From JALYQB01 sp035640155 (GTDB lineage: Bacteria; Actinomycetota; Actinomycetes; Mycobacteriales; Pseudonocardiaceae), in NCBI GenBank assembly GCA_035640155.1, contig DASQWR010000064.1:1-60842 (forward strand): a DNA stretch of 60,842 nt, given 5' to 3'. Shown here piece after piece: positions 53,088-60,842 of the stretch. The position numbers and the translations under genes are program-made. Below the pieces are notes generated by a model. It was not told the origin of the DNA and searched no databases. It worked only from the letters and a program-made list of their open reading frames with translations. Every line of letters begins with the position of its first letter. Position 1 is the first letter of the stretch.

Positions 53088-53972
53088 TCAGTGCGCGTTG
53101 CTCCGGAGGACGCCGACGGCTTGCACGGTTGCGTAGCCGCGCCATTCCAGTGCGGCGGCCGGCGAGTAGGACGCGAAGTCGACGAGCCATCCACCATCGG
53201 GCTGCTGCAGTTGGGCGAGGCGCTCCAGGTCGGCGGCGATCACGTCGGCGGGGAACAGATCGCGCACTGGCCGCTCGGGATGTGGGGCGAAGTCGAGTGG
53301 GTGCAGCAGCTCGTCCTCGGCTCCCCCCTCCACGCCCATCGAACCGTCAGCCGGCAGGTACCGGCCGAGTTGCTCGAGCAGGATGTAGGCATCTGACACG
53401 CGCTCGGCCACGGCGTCGAGGAACCGCAGCGCGAACAGCAGCTCGTAGGCGTGGGGCGCACCGTCGATCCCGCGGATCGCCTCGAGGCAGTGCTCGCCCG
53501 CCGTCGCGAGCCACCGGTGGGCGGCGACGTCCGGCTGGTGGTGCCCGAGGAGATGGGCGTTGGCCGCGACCTGGGCGGTCATCTGCAGCGAGGACGTTCG
53601 TGGTCCGGCCTGGACCCAGAACGGGGCGCACCCTGCCGGATCGCCGACGGGGAGGGCGAACGGGAGGCCGCCATCGGCCAGGGTGTGCCGCTGCAGCCAG
53701 TCGCAGAGCTCGACGGCGCGCGGCGTCGTCGCCGGAGCAGCTTCGGCGAGCACCTCCAACGCGTGCATCGCAGCCGCCGGTTGGTTCTCGGCCGACCGCA
53801 GGTCGGGCTCGAGTCCCCAGGCGTACCCCCCGTCCGGGTTGCGGTAGGCATCGAGCGCAGCGAGCACGTCGCCCGGGTTGGCCTCGCCGACCAAGAGCTG
53901 CAGACGCCGCCGGTCCAGGACACGTCCATGCATGGCCATGAACGACGCGGCGGCGTGGACGTCGATCTTCAT
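53088..53972 (-). CDS. Prenyltransferase/squalene-cyclase-like repeat protein
   Basis: A protein of 294 residues from the ATG at 53972 (MKIDVHAAASFMAMHGRVLD). It contains QW-type alpha-toroid repeats: ALDAYRNPDGGYAWGLEPDL, DWLQRHTLADGGLPFALPV, and LAQLQQPDGGWLVDFASYSP. Related actinomycete proteins have no tested role; catalytic motifs of squalene cyclase (DxDD) are absent. Stands alone; the upstream region is 224 bases to a divergent antitoxin gene. Confidence 0.8.
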   Translation of the reverse strand: MKIDVHAAASFMAMHGRVLDRRRLQLLVGEANPGDVLAALDAYRNPDGGYAWGLEPDLRSAENQPAAAMHALEVLAEAAPATTPRAVELCDWLQRHTLADGGLPFALPVGDPAGCAPFWVQAGPRTSSLQMTAQVAANAHLLGHHQPDVAAHRWLATAGEHCLEAIRGIDGAPHAYELLFALRFLDAVAERVSDAYILLEQLGRYLPADGSMGVEGGAEDELLHPLDFAPHPERPVRDLFPADVIAADLERLAQLQQPDGGWLVDFASYSPAAALEWRGYATVQAVGVLRSNAH

Positions 53973-54196
53973 CCCGTGATCATCGGACTTGCGTCGACGC
54001 GGGTCTTGGACAATTCGGTCACGGACTCTTTCTACGCGGCGAACGACACGGCCTCCTGGGTCGACCGCAGACGGCGAGCTCGTTCGCGGAGCTGGCCGGG
54101 CGGCTTGCCAGCGAGCTGCACCGCATCTCTGGTCAGACCCACCACCCGAGATCGTGACAGCGAAAGTAGCCAGCAACAGCTGCTAGCATCTGGGCC

Positions 54197-54427
54197 GTGG
54201 CACGGACGATTACCTTGCGGCTGTCCGATGACGTGTACGAGGCGGTCAAGCGCCATGCCGAGGCCGACCAGCAGTCCATGAACTCCTGGATCGAAGGCCT
54301 TCTCGACGTCGAGGACATGCGGCGGCGCTGCGCGGCCCACGGCAGATGGATGGCGGCGCACCCCGCGGCCGTGGCGTTCGCTGAAGCCTGGGCTGACCGC
54401 AATCTTGACGAGCTGGCAGAGCGGTGA
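54197..54427 (+). CDS. Ribbon-helix-helix antitoxin (Arc/HicB-like)
   Basis: A protein of 76 residues. The start ARTITLRLSDDVYEAVKRHA then EADQQSMNSWIEGLL is a ribbon-helix-helix DNA-binding domain (beta strand TITLRL). GTG start eight bases after TAGCAT, a possible -10 of a near-leaderless transcript. Its stop overlaps the start of a MazF-like toxin gene (GTGA). It would bind the toxin and the promoter. Confidence 0.85.
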   Translation: MARTITLRLSDDVYEAVKRHAEADQQSMNSWIEGLLDVEDMRRRCAAHGRWMAAHPAAVAFAEAWADRNLDELAER

Positions 54428-54726
54428 GCAACCCCCCACGGCGGGGCGAGATCTGGACCACCGACGCCGGTGTTAGCGTGCTCGTGATCTCCTCGACCGT
54501 GTACAACGAGATCGCGGCTGAGCCGACCGTCGTCGTGGTGCCGGTGCTCGCCAGCGAGCCCGACACCGGATTCGGAGTGGACCTCGGCGACGGCTGGGTA
54601 GCGCCGGGATTGGTCACCAGTCTGCGGAAGGCGCGGCTGGGTGAAAGCCGAGGGCAGATCGACGTGCAGTCCCTCACCGATGTCAACAACATGCTCTTCA
54701 AGATCCTTGCAACGCCGGACCGCTGA
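54424..54726 (+). CDS. MazF/PemK-family toxin
   Basis: A protein of 100 residues with the MazF opening PRRGEIWTTDAGVSVLVISS, then PTVVVVPVLASEP and GWVAPGLVTSLRKARLGE, and the C-terminal MLFKILATPD helix. These toxins are sequence-specific RNA endonucleases. The usual Arg/Thr active residues in the first and middle strands appear present. Coupled to the RHH antitoxin gene before it. Confidence 0.87.
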   Translation: MSNPPRRGEIWTTDAGVSVLVISSTVYNEIAAEPTVVVVPVLASEPDTGFGVDLGDGWVAPGLVTSLRKARLGESRGQIDVQSLTDVNNMLFKILATPDR

Positions 54727-54848
54727 CGTCCTGCGCGCCGTACCGGGTCTGCCACGGCCTGGAACATGTCCACGGCAGGCGTTTCGAGGGACCGGCTGCA
54801 AGCAGGCGCTGCTCGAGCCCGGCCTCAAACGCTGAGCACGCTGAGCGG

Positions 54849-57269
54849 TCAGCCCGCGGCGGTGAGCACGGCGCGTTCGACGCGCTGGCGCTGATCGGGT
54901 CGCAGCTGCCCTTTCTCGCCCCCGCCGACGAGGCAGAACGAGTCGACGACCGAGCTGCCGAGGGTGGCGACCCGGGCCCACTGGACGTCGACTCCGGAGT
55001 TCTCCAGGGCTGCCGCGACGCGGTGCAACAGCCCGATCCGGTCCCGGGCCCGCAGCTCGAGCACCACGGCACCGGTCGCTTCGTCGTCGAACCACAGCAC
55101 CTTCGCCCGAGGTGCCTCGCCAGCAGGTGCGTCGCCAGCGGCGCCACCGTAGTCACGCTCCTTGGCCTCGAGCCGGCTGGCCAACTTCAGCGACCCCTCC
55201 AGCGCTCGCACCAGCTCCTGGCGCAGCAGCGCGGGCTCCGGTGGCGAGCCGAACACCGGGGAGACACCGAAGACGTCCACCGCGGCACCACCGTGCGAGC
55301 GCAGGTCCGCGGAGTGCACCTCCAGGGAGTGCAGCGCCAGCACGCCGGCGGCGCGGGAGAGCAACCCGGGCAGGTCCGGGGCCACCACGGTCACGGCGAG
55401 GACGCCGCCGGCAGCCGGCGCCTGCTCGGCGAACTCGACGTGCACCCCACCGGTCTCGGCCAGCCGTCGCTGCTCGCCGGTCAGCGGCGCCAGCCCCGGC
55501 AGCCGCCGCCCGGCGAGCACGGCTCGGCACCGCTCACCGAGGTCTCCGACCAGCTGAGCCTTCCAGTCGCTCCACACCCCGGGCCCGGTGGCCAGCGCAT
55601 CCGCCTCGGCCAGCGCCACCAGCAGCTCGAGCAGCACGCCGTCCCCGCCGAGGGTCTCCACGACCCGCTGCACGGTCACCGGGTCGTCGAGGTCGCGGCG
55701 GGTCGCCGTGTGCGGCAGCAGCAGGTGGTGGCGCACCATCGCGGACAGCAGCGCCACGTCGGAGGGCCACAGCCCGATCCGGCGGCCCACCTGCTCGGCC
55801 AGCCCGGCGCCGATCACGGAGTGGTCCCCGCCGCGGCCCTTGCCGATGTCGTGCAGCAGCGCGCCGAGCAGCAGCAGGTCCGGTCGTGCCACCACAGTCG
55901 TGAGCCGCGCGGCCTGCGCGGCGGTCTCCACCAGGTGCCGGTCCACGGTCCACACGTGCGCGCGGTCCCTCGGCGGCAGGTCCCGCACCGCGCCCCACTC
56001 CGGCAGCAGCCGGCCCCACAACCCGGTGCGGTCCATCGCCTCCACCACGTCCACGGCGCGGTGCCCGGCTCCGAGCAGGGACAGCAGCTCGTCGAGCGCC
56101 GCCCGCGGCCACGGACCGCGCAGCTCCGGTGCGGTGTCGGCCAGCGTCGCGAGGGTCCCGGCCGCCACTGGCAGGCCGGTGCGCGCCGCAGTGGCCGCGA
56201 CCCGCAGCACCAGTGGCGGGTCCCGGGTGGGTTGCGCCTCGCGGGCGAGCACCACCTCCCCCGCCTGCTCGACCACCCCGTCGTCCAGCGGTCGACGGAC
56301 CGGCCCCCGCGACCGAGACCCACGCAACATCGACAGCCCGCCGGAACGCAGTGCTCGCACCCCCCGGGTGGGCACCGCGGCGCGGGCCGTGCGCAACGCG
56401 ACGTCGACCGCGTAGACCACCGTGCGCGCCGCTCCGGACAGCGCGCGGGCCAGGTCGAACCGGTCCCCCACGGCGAGCGCGTCGGCCACGTCGTCCGCAT
56501 CCTGCGCACGGAGGACGTCGCGGCCGCGCCCGGACAGCCGGTGCAGCTCGGTGCGGACGTCGAGCAGCAGCGTGCGCGCCTCGACTACCTCGGGCCCGGG
56601 CCGGTCGATCAACTGTCCGGCCGCCAGCGCGTCGAGCAGGTAGACGTCTCGCAGGCCGCCGTGCCCGCTCTTGAGGTCCGGCTCGACGCGGTGAGCGACA
56701 TCCCCGCTGCGTTCCCACCGGTGCGCGGCCGACTCAACGATCTCCCCCACCCGGCCGCGGATGCCGGCCCGCCAGGCGGTGCGCACCGCGGTGTCGAGGT
56801 TCGCTGCCAGCTCGTGGTCCCCCGCCACGCACCGGCCCTCCAGCAGCCCGAATGTGGCGCGCAGGTCGGTCGCGGCCACCTCGACCGCCTGCCCGACCGT
56901 GCGCACGCTGTGGTCCAGCCCGATCCGGGCATCCCAGAGCGGGTACCACAACGCGTCGGCGAGCGGGCCGACGTCGCGCTTGCCGTCGTGCAGCAGCACC
57001 AGGTCCAGGTCCGAGTGCGGGGCCAGCTCCCGGCGGCCCAGTCCACCGACCGCCACCAGCGCGGTGCCTGGACCCATCCCCACCGAGGCAGCCCGGGTGG
57101 ACAGCCAGAAGTCGTGCAGATCGACCAGCGCGCTGCGCAGCGCGCCGGTGGGCAGCCGCCGGTTCCGGGGATGCGCGCCGAGCAGCGCGTGGCGAGCCTC
57201 GGCGAGATCCGCCGCAGCGGTGTCCGGGCCCGTGGCGGGCATGGGCCCGGACACCGGTTCGGGTGCCAT
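54849..57269 (-). CDS. glnD: [Protein-PII] uridylyl/adenylyltransferase
   Basis: A protein of 806 residues from the ATG at 57269 (MAPEPVSGPMPATG). Domains in order: nucleotidyltransferase (GGLGRRELAPHSDLDLVLLH), PII-UT linker (HRVEPDLKSGHGGLRDVYLL), HD phosphohydrolase (LLGALLHDIGKGRGGDHS, MVRHHLLLP) and two ACT domains that sense glutamine (GVLAVTVVAPDLPGLLSRAA; GAVVLELRARDRIGLLHRVA). It modifies the PII protein encoded seven bases upstream, reporting nitrogen status. In actinomycetes the modification is often adenylylation. Confidence 0.96.
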   Translation of the reverse strand: MAPEPVSGPMPATGPDTAAADLAEARHALLGAHPRNRRLPTGALRSALVDLHDFWLSTRAASVGMGPGTALVAVGGLGRRELAPHSDLDLVLLHDGKRDVGPLADALWYPLWDARIGLDHSVRTVGQAVEVAATDLRATFGLLEGRCVAGDHELAANLDTAVRTAWRAGIRGRVGEIVESAAHRWERSGDVAHRVEPDLKSGHGGLRDVYLLDALAAGQLIDRPGPEVVEARTLLLDVRTELHRLSGRGRDVLRAQDADDVADALAVGDRFDLARALSGAARTVVYAVDVALRTARAAVPTRGVRALRSGGLSMLRGSRSRGPVRRPLDDGVVEQAGEVVLAREAQPTRDPPLVLRVAATAARTGLPVAAGTLATLADTAPELRGPWPRAALDELLSLLGAGHRAVDVVEAMDRTGLWGRLLPEWGAVRDLPPRDRAHVWTVDRHLVETAAQAARLTTVVARPDLLLLGALLHDIGKGRGGDHSVIGAGLAEQVGRRIGLWPSDVALLSAMVRHHLLLPHTATRRDLDDPVTVQRVVETLGGDGVLLELLVALAEADALATGPGVWSDWKAQLVGDLGERCRAVLAGRRLPGLAPLTGEQRRLAETGGVHVEFAEQAPAAGGVLAVTVVAPDLPGLLSRAAGVLALHSLEVHSADLRSHGGAAVDVFGVSPVFGSPPEPALLRQELVRALEGSLKLASRLEAKERDYGGAAGDAPAGEAPRAKVLWFDDEATGAVVLELRARDRIGLLHRVAAALENSGVDVQWARVATLGSSVVDSFCLVGGGEKGQLRPDQRQRVERAVLTAAG

Positions 57270-57276
57270 TCCTCTA

Positions 57277-57615
57277 CTACAGGGCGTCCGGGCCGCGCTC
57301 CCCGGTGCGGACCCGGACCACGGCCTCGACCGGGGTGACCCACACCTTCCCGTCACCGATCTTTCCGGTACGGGCCGCCTCCACCAGCGCGTCGACGGTC
57401 TTGTCGACCTGGCTGTCGTCGACCACCACCTCGACCCGCACCTTGGGCACGAAGTCCACCGAGTACTCCGCACCCCGGTAGACCTCGGTGTGACCCTTCT
57501 GCCGGCCGTAACCCTGCACCTCGCTGACCGTCATCCCGAGCACCCCGAGCGTCTCCAGGGCACCCTTGACGTCCTCCAGCGTGAACGGCTTGATGATCCC
57601 GGTCACCAGCTTCAC
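57277..57615 (-). CDS. glnB: Nitrogen regulatory protein PII
   Basis: A protein of 112 residues. MKLVTGIIKPFTLEDVKGAL opens it, the T-loop GRQKGHTEVYRGAEYSVDFV contains the modified Tyr51, and the C-terminus has the B and C loop pattern TGKIGDGKVWVTPVEAVVRV. PII binds ATP/ADP and 2-oxoglutarate and blocks AmtB when nitrogen is plentiful. Between amtB and glnD with gaps of 3 and 7 bases, so one transcript. Confidence 0.98.
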   Translation of the reverse strand: MKLVTGIIKPFTLEDVKGALETLGVLGMTVSEVQGYGRQKGHTEVYRGAEYSVDFVPKVRVEVVVDDSQVDKTVDALVEAARTGKIGDGKVWVTPVEAVVRVRTGERGPDAL

Positions 57616-57618
57616 GGT

Positions 57619-58959
57619 TCAGCCCTCCTTGCCTGCGGTGGCGGGCACGCCGGTGCCGCCGGTCGGTGTCTGGGCGGTGCGGGCAGGCCCGAAACCAGCG
57701 GCCCCACCTCGCAGCGTGGAGAACTCGTAGGCGCTCTCCGCATGCTCCGCCTCGTCGATGCCCTGGACCTCGTTCTCCGCATCGAGGCGGAACCCGACGG
57801 TGACCTTGACCAGCAGCGCGATCAGCAGCGATGCCACGAAGGAGTACCCGAGCACCGCCCCGGCCCCCACCGCCTGCCTGCCCAGCTGGTCGAACCCGCC
57901 ACCGTAGAACAGGCCGTTCACCCCTGCGGGACTCGCCGCGGACCCGATCAGCCCGATCAGCAACGTGCCGACGAGGCCGCCGACCAGGTGGATCCCGACC
58001 ACGTCGAGCGAGTCGTCGTAGCGCAGCCAGAACTTGAGGCTCACCGCGAGGGAACACAGCACACCGGCGACGATGCCCAGGATCAGCGCGCCGACGGGGG
58101 TGACCGCGTTGGCGGCAGGGGTGATCGCAACCAGACCGGCCACGATGCCCGACGCGGCCCCGAGCGTGGTGGCGCAGCCGTCGCGGATCCGCTCCACCAG
58201 CAGCCAACCGAGCATCGCCGTGCAGGTGGCCGCAAGGGTGTTGACGAACGCGACGCCCGCCGTCGCGTTGGCCCCCACAGCCGAGCCGGCGTTGAACCCG
58301 AACCAACCGAACCACAGCAGCGCCGCGCCGAGCATCACGAACGGCAGGTTGTGCGGCTTCATCGGCTCCCGCGGCCAGCCCCACCGCTTGCCGATCACCA
58401 GGACCAGGGCCAGCGCGGCGGCACCGGCGTTGATGTGCACCGCGGTGCCGCCTGCGAAGTCGAGCACGGCGAGCCGGTTGGCGAGCCAGCCCCCGGGGTC
58501 GTTCTCCCCGTCGAAGTCGAACACCCAGTGCGCCACCGGGAAGTACACGACGGTGGCCCACAGGCCAGCGAACAGCAGCCACGGGCCGAACCGCACCCGG
58601 TCGGCGACCGCACCGGAGATCAGGGCCACCGTGATGATCGCGAACATCGCCTGGAAGGCCACGAACACCGTGCTCGGGATGGTCCCGGACAGCGAGTCCT
58701 CGGCGAGCAGGCCAGCCAGACCGAAGGCTTCGAACGGGTCGCCGAGCAGGCCGCTGCCGAGATCACGGGAGAAGGCCATCGAGTATCCGTAGAGCACCCA
58801 CAACGTACCGACGACGGCGATGCTGCCGATGCTCATCATCATCATGTTGAGCACGCCCTTCGCACGGACCATCCCGCCGTAGAAGAACGCCAGCCCGGGT
58901 GTCATCAGCAGCACCAGTGCGGCACTGGTGAGCACCCATGCGGTGTCACCTGTGTCCAT
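57619..58959 (-). CDS. amtB: Ammonium transporter
   Basis: A protein of 446 residues with eleven helices. Family motifs: PGLAFFYGGMVRAKGVLNMM near the start, the signature LDFAGGTAVHINAGAAAL, FGWFGFNAGSAVGAN, and GIHLVGGLVGTLL with the pore His pair region. It takes up ammonium/ammonia, regulated by GlnB. A GlnR-type box lies 65-102 bases upstream. First gene of amtB-glnB-glnD. Confidence 0.97.
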   Translation of the reverse strand: MDTGDTAWVLTSAALVLLMTPGLAFFYGGMVRAKGVLNMMMMSIGSIAVVGTLWVLYGYSMAFSRDLGSGLLGDPFEAFGLAGLLAEDSLSGTIPSTVFVAFQAMFAIITVALISGAVADRVRFGPWLLFAGLWATVVYFPVAHWVFDFDGENDPGGWLANRLAVLDFAGGTAVHINAGAAALALVLVIGKRWGWPREPMKPHNLPFVMLGAALLWFGWFGFNAGSAVGANATAGVAFVNTLAATCTAMLGWLLVERIRDGCATTLGAASGIVAGLVAITPAANAVTPVGALILGIVAGVLCSLAVSLKFWLRYDDSLDVVGIHLVGGLVGTLLIGLIGSAASPAGVNGLFYGGGFDQLGRQAVGAGAVLGYSFVASLLIALLVKVTVGFRLDAENEVQGIDEAEHAESAYEFSTLRGGAAGFGPARTAQTPTGGTGVPATAGKEG

Positions 58960-59023
58960 CTGCGACCTCCTCGCTCGACTCCCCGACCGCCTCGTACATG
59001 TGCGAGAAGGGTCCGCAGCCGGT

Positions 59024-59061
59024 GTTTCGACCAGCGCGCCCGGAGGTTTCGCCGGTGTGAA
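59024..59061 (-). promoter_or_regulatory. GlnR-type operator upstream of amtB
   Basis: On the minus strand the sequence is TTCAC-N6-GAAAC-N6-GCGCG-N6-GAAAC. The actinomycete GlnR consensus is gTnAC-N6-GaAAC repeated at six-base spacing. The b-sites are both exact GAAAC, the first a-site matches at four of five, the second a-site is weak, and all three spacers are exactly six. It lies 65 bases before the amtB ATG, as expected for nitrogen-limitation activation. Confidence 0.75.
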
Positions 59062-59128
59062 CTGTGCCCCCGCCGTTGTTACGAGCAGATTTCCACGCGC
59101 CCGACTCCGACGAGGTCACCCAGATGCC

Positions 59129-59452
59129 TCAAGCGGGTCGGGCACCGCGCGGACATCCGAGTGCGGCGTCCAGCACGTCACACAGCTGTCGATGACGACC
59201 CGACGGCAGGGTGGTGATGCGCTGGCGGAACTGGCTCTTGCGCAGCGTATGGAGATTGTCGAACGACGCGACGCAGGGCTGGGGCATGCCGTCCTCGGGG
59301 CCGAGCGGCAGCTCGCTCAGCAGACCGCGCACCGAGCGGGTACAGGCGGCGACAACCACCGCGTCGAGACGCGCTGCCACTGGGTCACGGGTCAGCACGA
59401 GTACGGGACGGTCGCCACCGGGAGTGCTCGCCCACCAGATCTCACCTCTCAC
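59129..59452 (-). CDS. MazF/PemK-family toxin
   Basis: A protein of 107 residues from the GTG at 59452, which overlaps the antitoxin stop (GTGA); another GTG sits directly before it. MazF features: MRGEIWWASTPGGDRPVLVL, VVVAACTRSVRGLLSELPLG, and VASFDNLHTLRKSQFRQRIT, with the conserved FDN. Predicted sequence-specific mRNA interferase. Downstream of a ribbon-helix-helix antitoxin gene. Confidence 0.9.
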   Translation of the reverse strand: MRGEIWWASTPGGDRPVLVLTRDPVAARLDAVVVAACTRSVRGLLSELPLGPEDGMPQPCVASFDNLHTLRKSQFRQRITTLPSGRHRQLCDVLDAALGCPRGARPA

Positions 59453-59700
59453 CACGACGGCGTGGCCGTCCAGGCACCGGGGTCATCGGCGAGTGCCAGC
59501 TCCGCGTTGTCGAGTGGGGTGTCCGCATAGCGCTGCGCGTCACGCTCACAAGCCAACCGGTACAGGTAGGTTTCCACCGCCGCGCGCACGGCTTCGGCAC
59601 GTGTCGCGTGCAGCTGTGGCACCAGGGCATCGAGTTCCTTGATGAGTTCGTTCGGCACCCGGACTGCGAGCTGCACGTCGTTTCGTCCATCTCGTGTCAT
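59449..59700 (-). CDS. Ribbon-helix-helix antitoxin (CopG/MazE-like)
   Basis: A protein of 83 residues: DVQLAVRVPNELIKELDALV, then HATRAEAVRAAVETYLYRLA form the ribbon-helix-helix fold, followed by an acidic tail (LDNAELALADDPGAW) that would wrap the toxin. The ATG follows a TATTCT -10-like hexamer by few bases, suggesting a near-leaderless transcript. Coupled to the MazF gene. Confidence 0.88.
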   Translation of the reverse strand: MTRDGRNDVQLAVRVPNELIKELDALVPQLHATRAEAVRAAVETYLYRLACERDAQRYADTPLDNAELALADDPGAWTATPSW

Positions 59701-59787
59701 GCATGAAGAATACCATCGGGTGTTACTCGGTGGAGAGTGGAGGCAACGACACTGCGAGCACGTACTCCGACGACTTTCCGGGGCTTC

Positions 59788-60842
59788 CTAGTCAAGCAGC
59801 GCATCGACGAAGGCACCGGGCTCGAACGGAGCGAGGTCGTCGGCACCCTCCCCGAGCCCGACGAGCTTCACCGGCACTCCGAGCTCACGCTGCACCTGGA
59901 AGACGATGCCACCCTTGGCGGTGCCGTCGAGCTTGGTGAGCACGATGCCGGTGATGTCGACGACCTCACTGAACACCCGGGCCTGCGCAAGCCCGTTCTG
60001 CCCGGTGGTGGCGTCGAGCACCAGCAGCACCTCGTCCACCTCGGCCTGCTTCGACACCACCCGCTTGACCTTGCCGAGCTCGTCCATCAGCCCGGTCTTG
60101 GTGTGCAGCCGGCCCGCCGTGTCGATGAGTACCGTGTCCACGCCGTCGACAGTGCCGCGCTTGACCGCCTCGAACGCGACGCTGGCCGGATCGGCCCCCT
60201 CCGCGCCGCGGACCACCTCGGCGCCTGCGCGTGCGCCCCAGGTCGTCAGCTGCTCGACGGCGGCGGCGCGGAAGGTGTCCGCGGCTCCGAGCAGCACCCG
60301 GCGGCCGTCGGCGACGAGGACCCGGGCGAGCTTGCCAGTAGTGGTGGTCTTGCCCGTGCCGTTCACTCCGGCGACGAGCACCACGCCGGGGATGCTGGCG
60401 CTCTCCGCGGCCTGCCGCGGTAACGCGCGCACCGCGCGGTCCAGCTCCGGTCGCAGCGCCTCGACCAGCACGTCCCGCAGCGCCGCACGTGCTTGCTCCG
60501 GGGTGCGCACCCCGCGCGCAGCCAGCTCCGTACGGAGCCGCTCGACGATCTCCGAGGTGGTCCGGGCGCCGAGGTCGGCGAGCAGCAAGGTGTCCTCGAC
60601 GTCGGTCCAGGAGTCCTCGTCCAGATCGCCCGCGCCGAGCAACCCCAGCAGGCTCTGCCCGAACGCCGAGCGAGATCGGGACAGCCTCCCGCGCAGCCGC
60701 ACCAGCCGTCCCGCCGGCGGTTCGATCTCCTCCACCGGGGCCGGTCGCGGTTCCGGTTCCGGTTCCGGTTCCGGTCGAGGTTCCGGGACGGCGACGGGTT
60801 CCGGCGGCGCAACCGGCGGCGCTGGGGGCGGGGCCGGCGGCG
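59788..60842 (-). CDS. ftsY: SRP receptor FtsY (start outside window)
   Basis: At least 350 residues; the frame runs to the window edge, so the N-terminus (usually a membrane anchor in actinomycetes) is missing. A Pro/Glu/Ala-rich linker, with GGTTCC hexamers encoding alternating Pro-Glu, leads to the N domain (SRSAFGQSLLGLLGAGDLDE). The GTPase then shows GVNGTGKTTTTGKLA, DTFRAAAVEQL, VLIDTAGRLHTK and LTKLDGTAKGG, ending DLAPFEPGAFVDALL. It receives Ffh-bound ribosomes at the membrane. Confidence 0.96.
   Translation of the reverse strand, partial: PPAPPPAPPVAPPEPVAVPEPRPEPEPEPEPRPAPVEEIEPPAGRLVRLRGRLSRSRSAFGQSLLGLLGAGDLDEDSWTDVEDTLLLADLGARTTSEIVERLRTELAARGVRTPEQARAALRDVLVEALRPELDRAVRALPRQAAESASIPGVVLVAGVNGTGKTTTTGKLARVLVADGRRVLLGAADTFRAAAVEQLTTWGARAGAEVVRGAEGADPASVAFEAVKRGTVDGVDTVLIDTAGRLHTKTGLMDELGKVKRVVSKQAEVDEVLLVLDATTGQNGLAQARVFSEVVDITGIVLTKLDGTAKGGIVFQVQRELGVPVKLVGLGEGADDLAPFEPGAFVDALLD

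Overview
The window is a GC-rich actinomycete chromosome segment with many GTG starts and tightly packed, overlapping genes. From about 18.4 kb to the end, the gene order (PBP lipoprotein, GNAT, ispG, rip1, dxr, rlmN, cdsA, frr, pyrH, tsf, rpsB, M23, xerC, dprA, comM, yraN, DUF2469, rnhB, lepB, rplS, trmD, rimM, KH protein, rpsP, amidohydrolase, ffh, glnD, glnB, amtB, ftsY) follows the Rv2864c to Rv2921c region of Mycobacterium tuberculosis. A WhiG-type sigma factor gene beside xerC/dprA resembles the Streptomyces arrangement. A Pseudonocardiales-type organism fits, but the genus cannot be fixed from sequence reading alone.

Layout. 0-1.6 kb: two membrane-protein genes and tRNA-Arg(TCT). 1.7-12.3 kb: an accessory block with an AlkZ-like protein, a sulfotransferase, a rifampin-phosphotransferase-like enzyme, a DoxX-like membrane protein, a compact operon (acyl-CoA dehydrogenase, PhnD-like binding protein, radical SAM protein), and a CcdA plus redoxin-lipoprotein pair. 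12.3-18.4 kb: an IS21 istB remnant, a fasciclin lipoprotein, a frameshifted small lipoprotein, metE, a GNAT protein and a decayed SDR gene. 18.4-28.5 kb: cell wall, isoprenoid (MEP) and envelope genes, a stand-alone LigD-type polymerase convergent with a LigC-type ligase, and a decayed F420-dependent oxidoreductase. 28.5-49.9 kb: core translation, RNA modification, lipid, DNA-uptake and protein-export genes, almost all on the minus strand with ATGA/GTGA overlaps. 50.3-59.7 kb: an M20 peptidase and three toxin-antitoxin pairs interspersed with glnD-glnB-amtB, which has a well-spaced GlnR-type box upstream. The window ends inside ftsY.

How the genes work together. Ffh and FtsY form the SRP targeting pair with signal peptidase LepB. 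rpsB-tsf-pyrH-frr-cdsA and rpsP-khpA-rimM-trmD are translation-centred operons. ispG and dxr belong to the MEP pathway. GlnD, GlnB and AmtB form the ammonium-sensing circuit.

The best candidate for an undescribed system is the three-gene operon at 7.6-10.6 kb. It joins an acyl-CoA dehydrogenase-family enzyme, a PhnD-like protein with no signal peptide or transporter, and a radical SAM enzyme with a TusA-like N-terminus. Its function is not known to me. A second theme is small-scale sequence duplication. rpsB, dprA and ffh each carry exactly two in-frame 33-bp tandem units, and two pseudogenes carry a frameshifting 10-bp tandem duplication and a perfect 20-bp inverted duplication.
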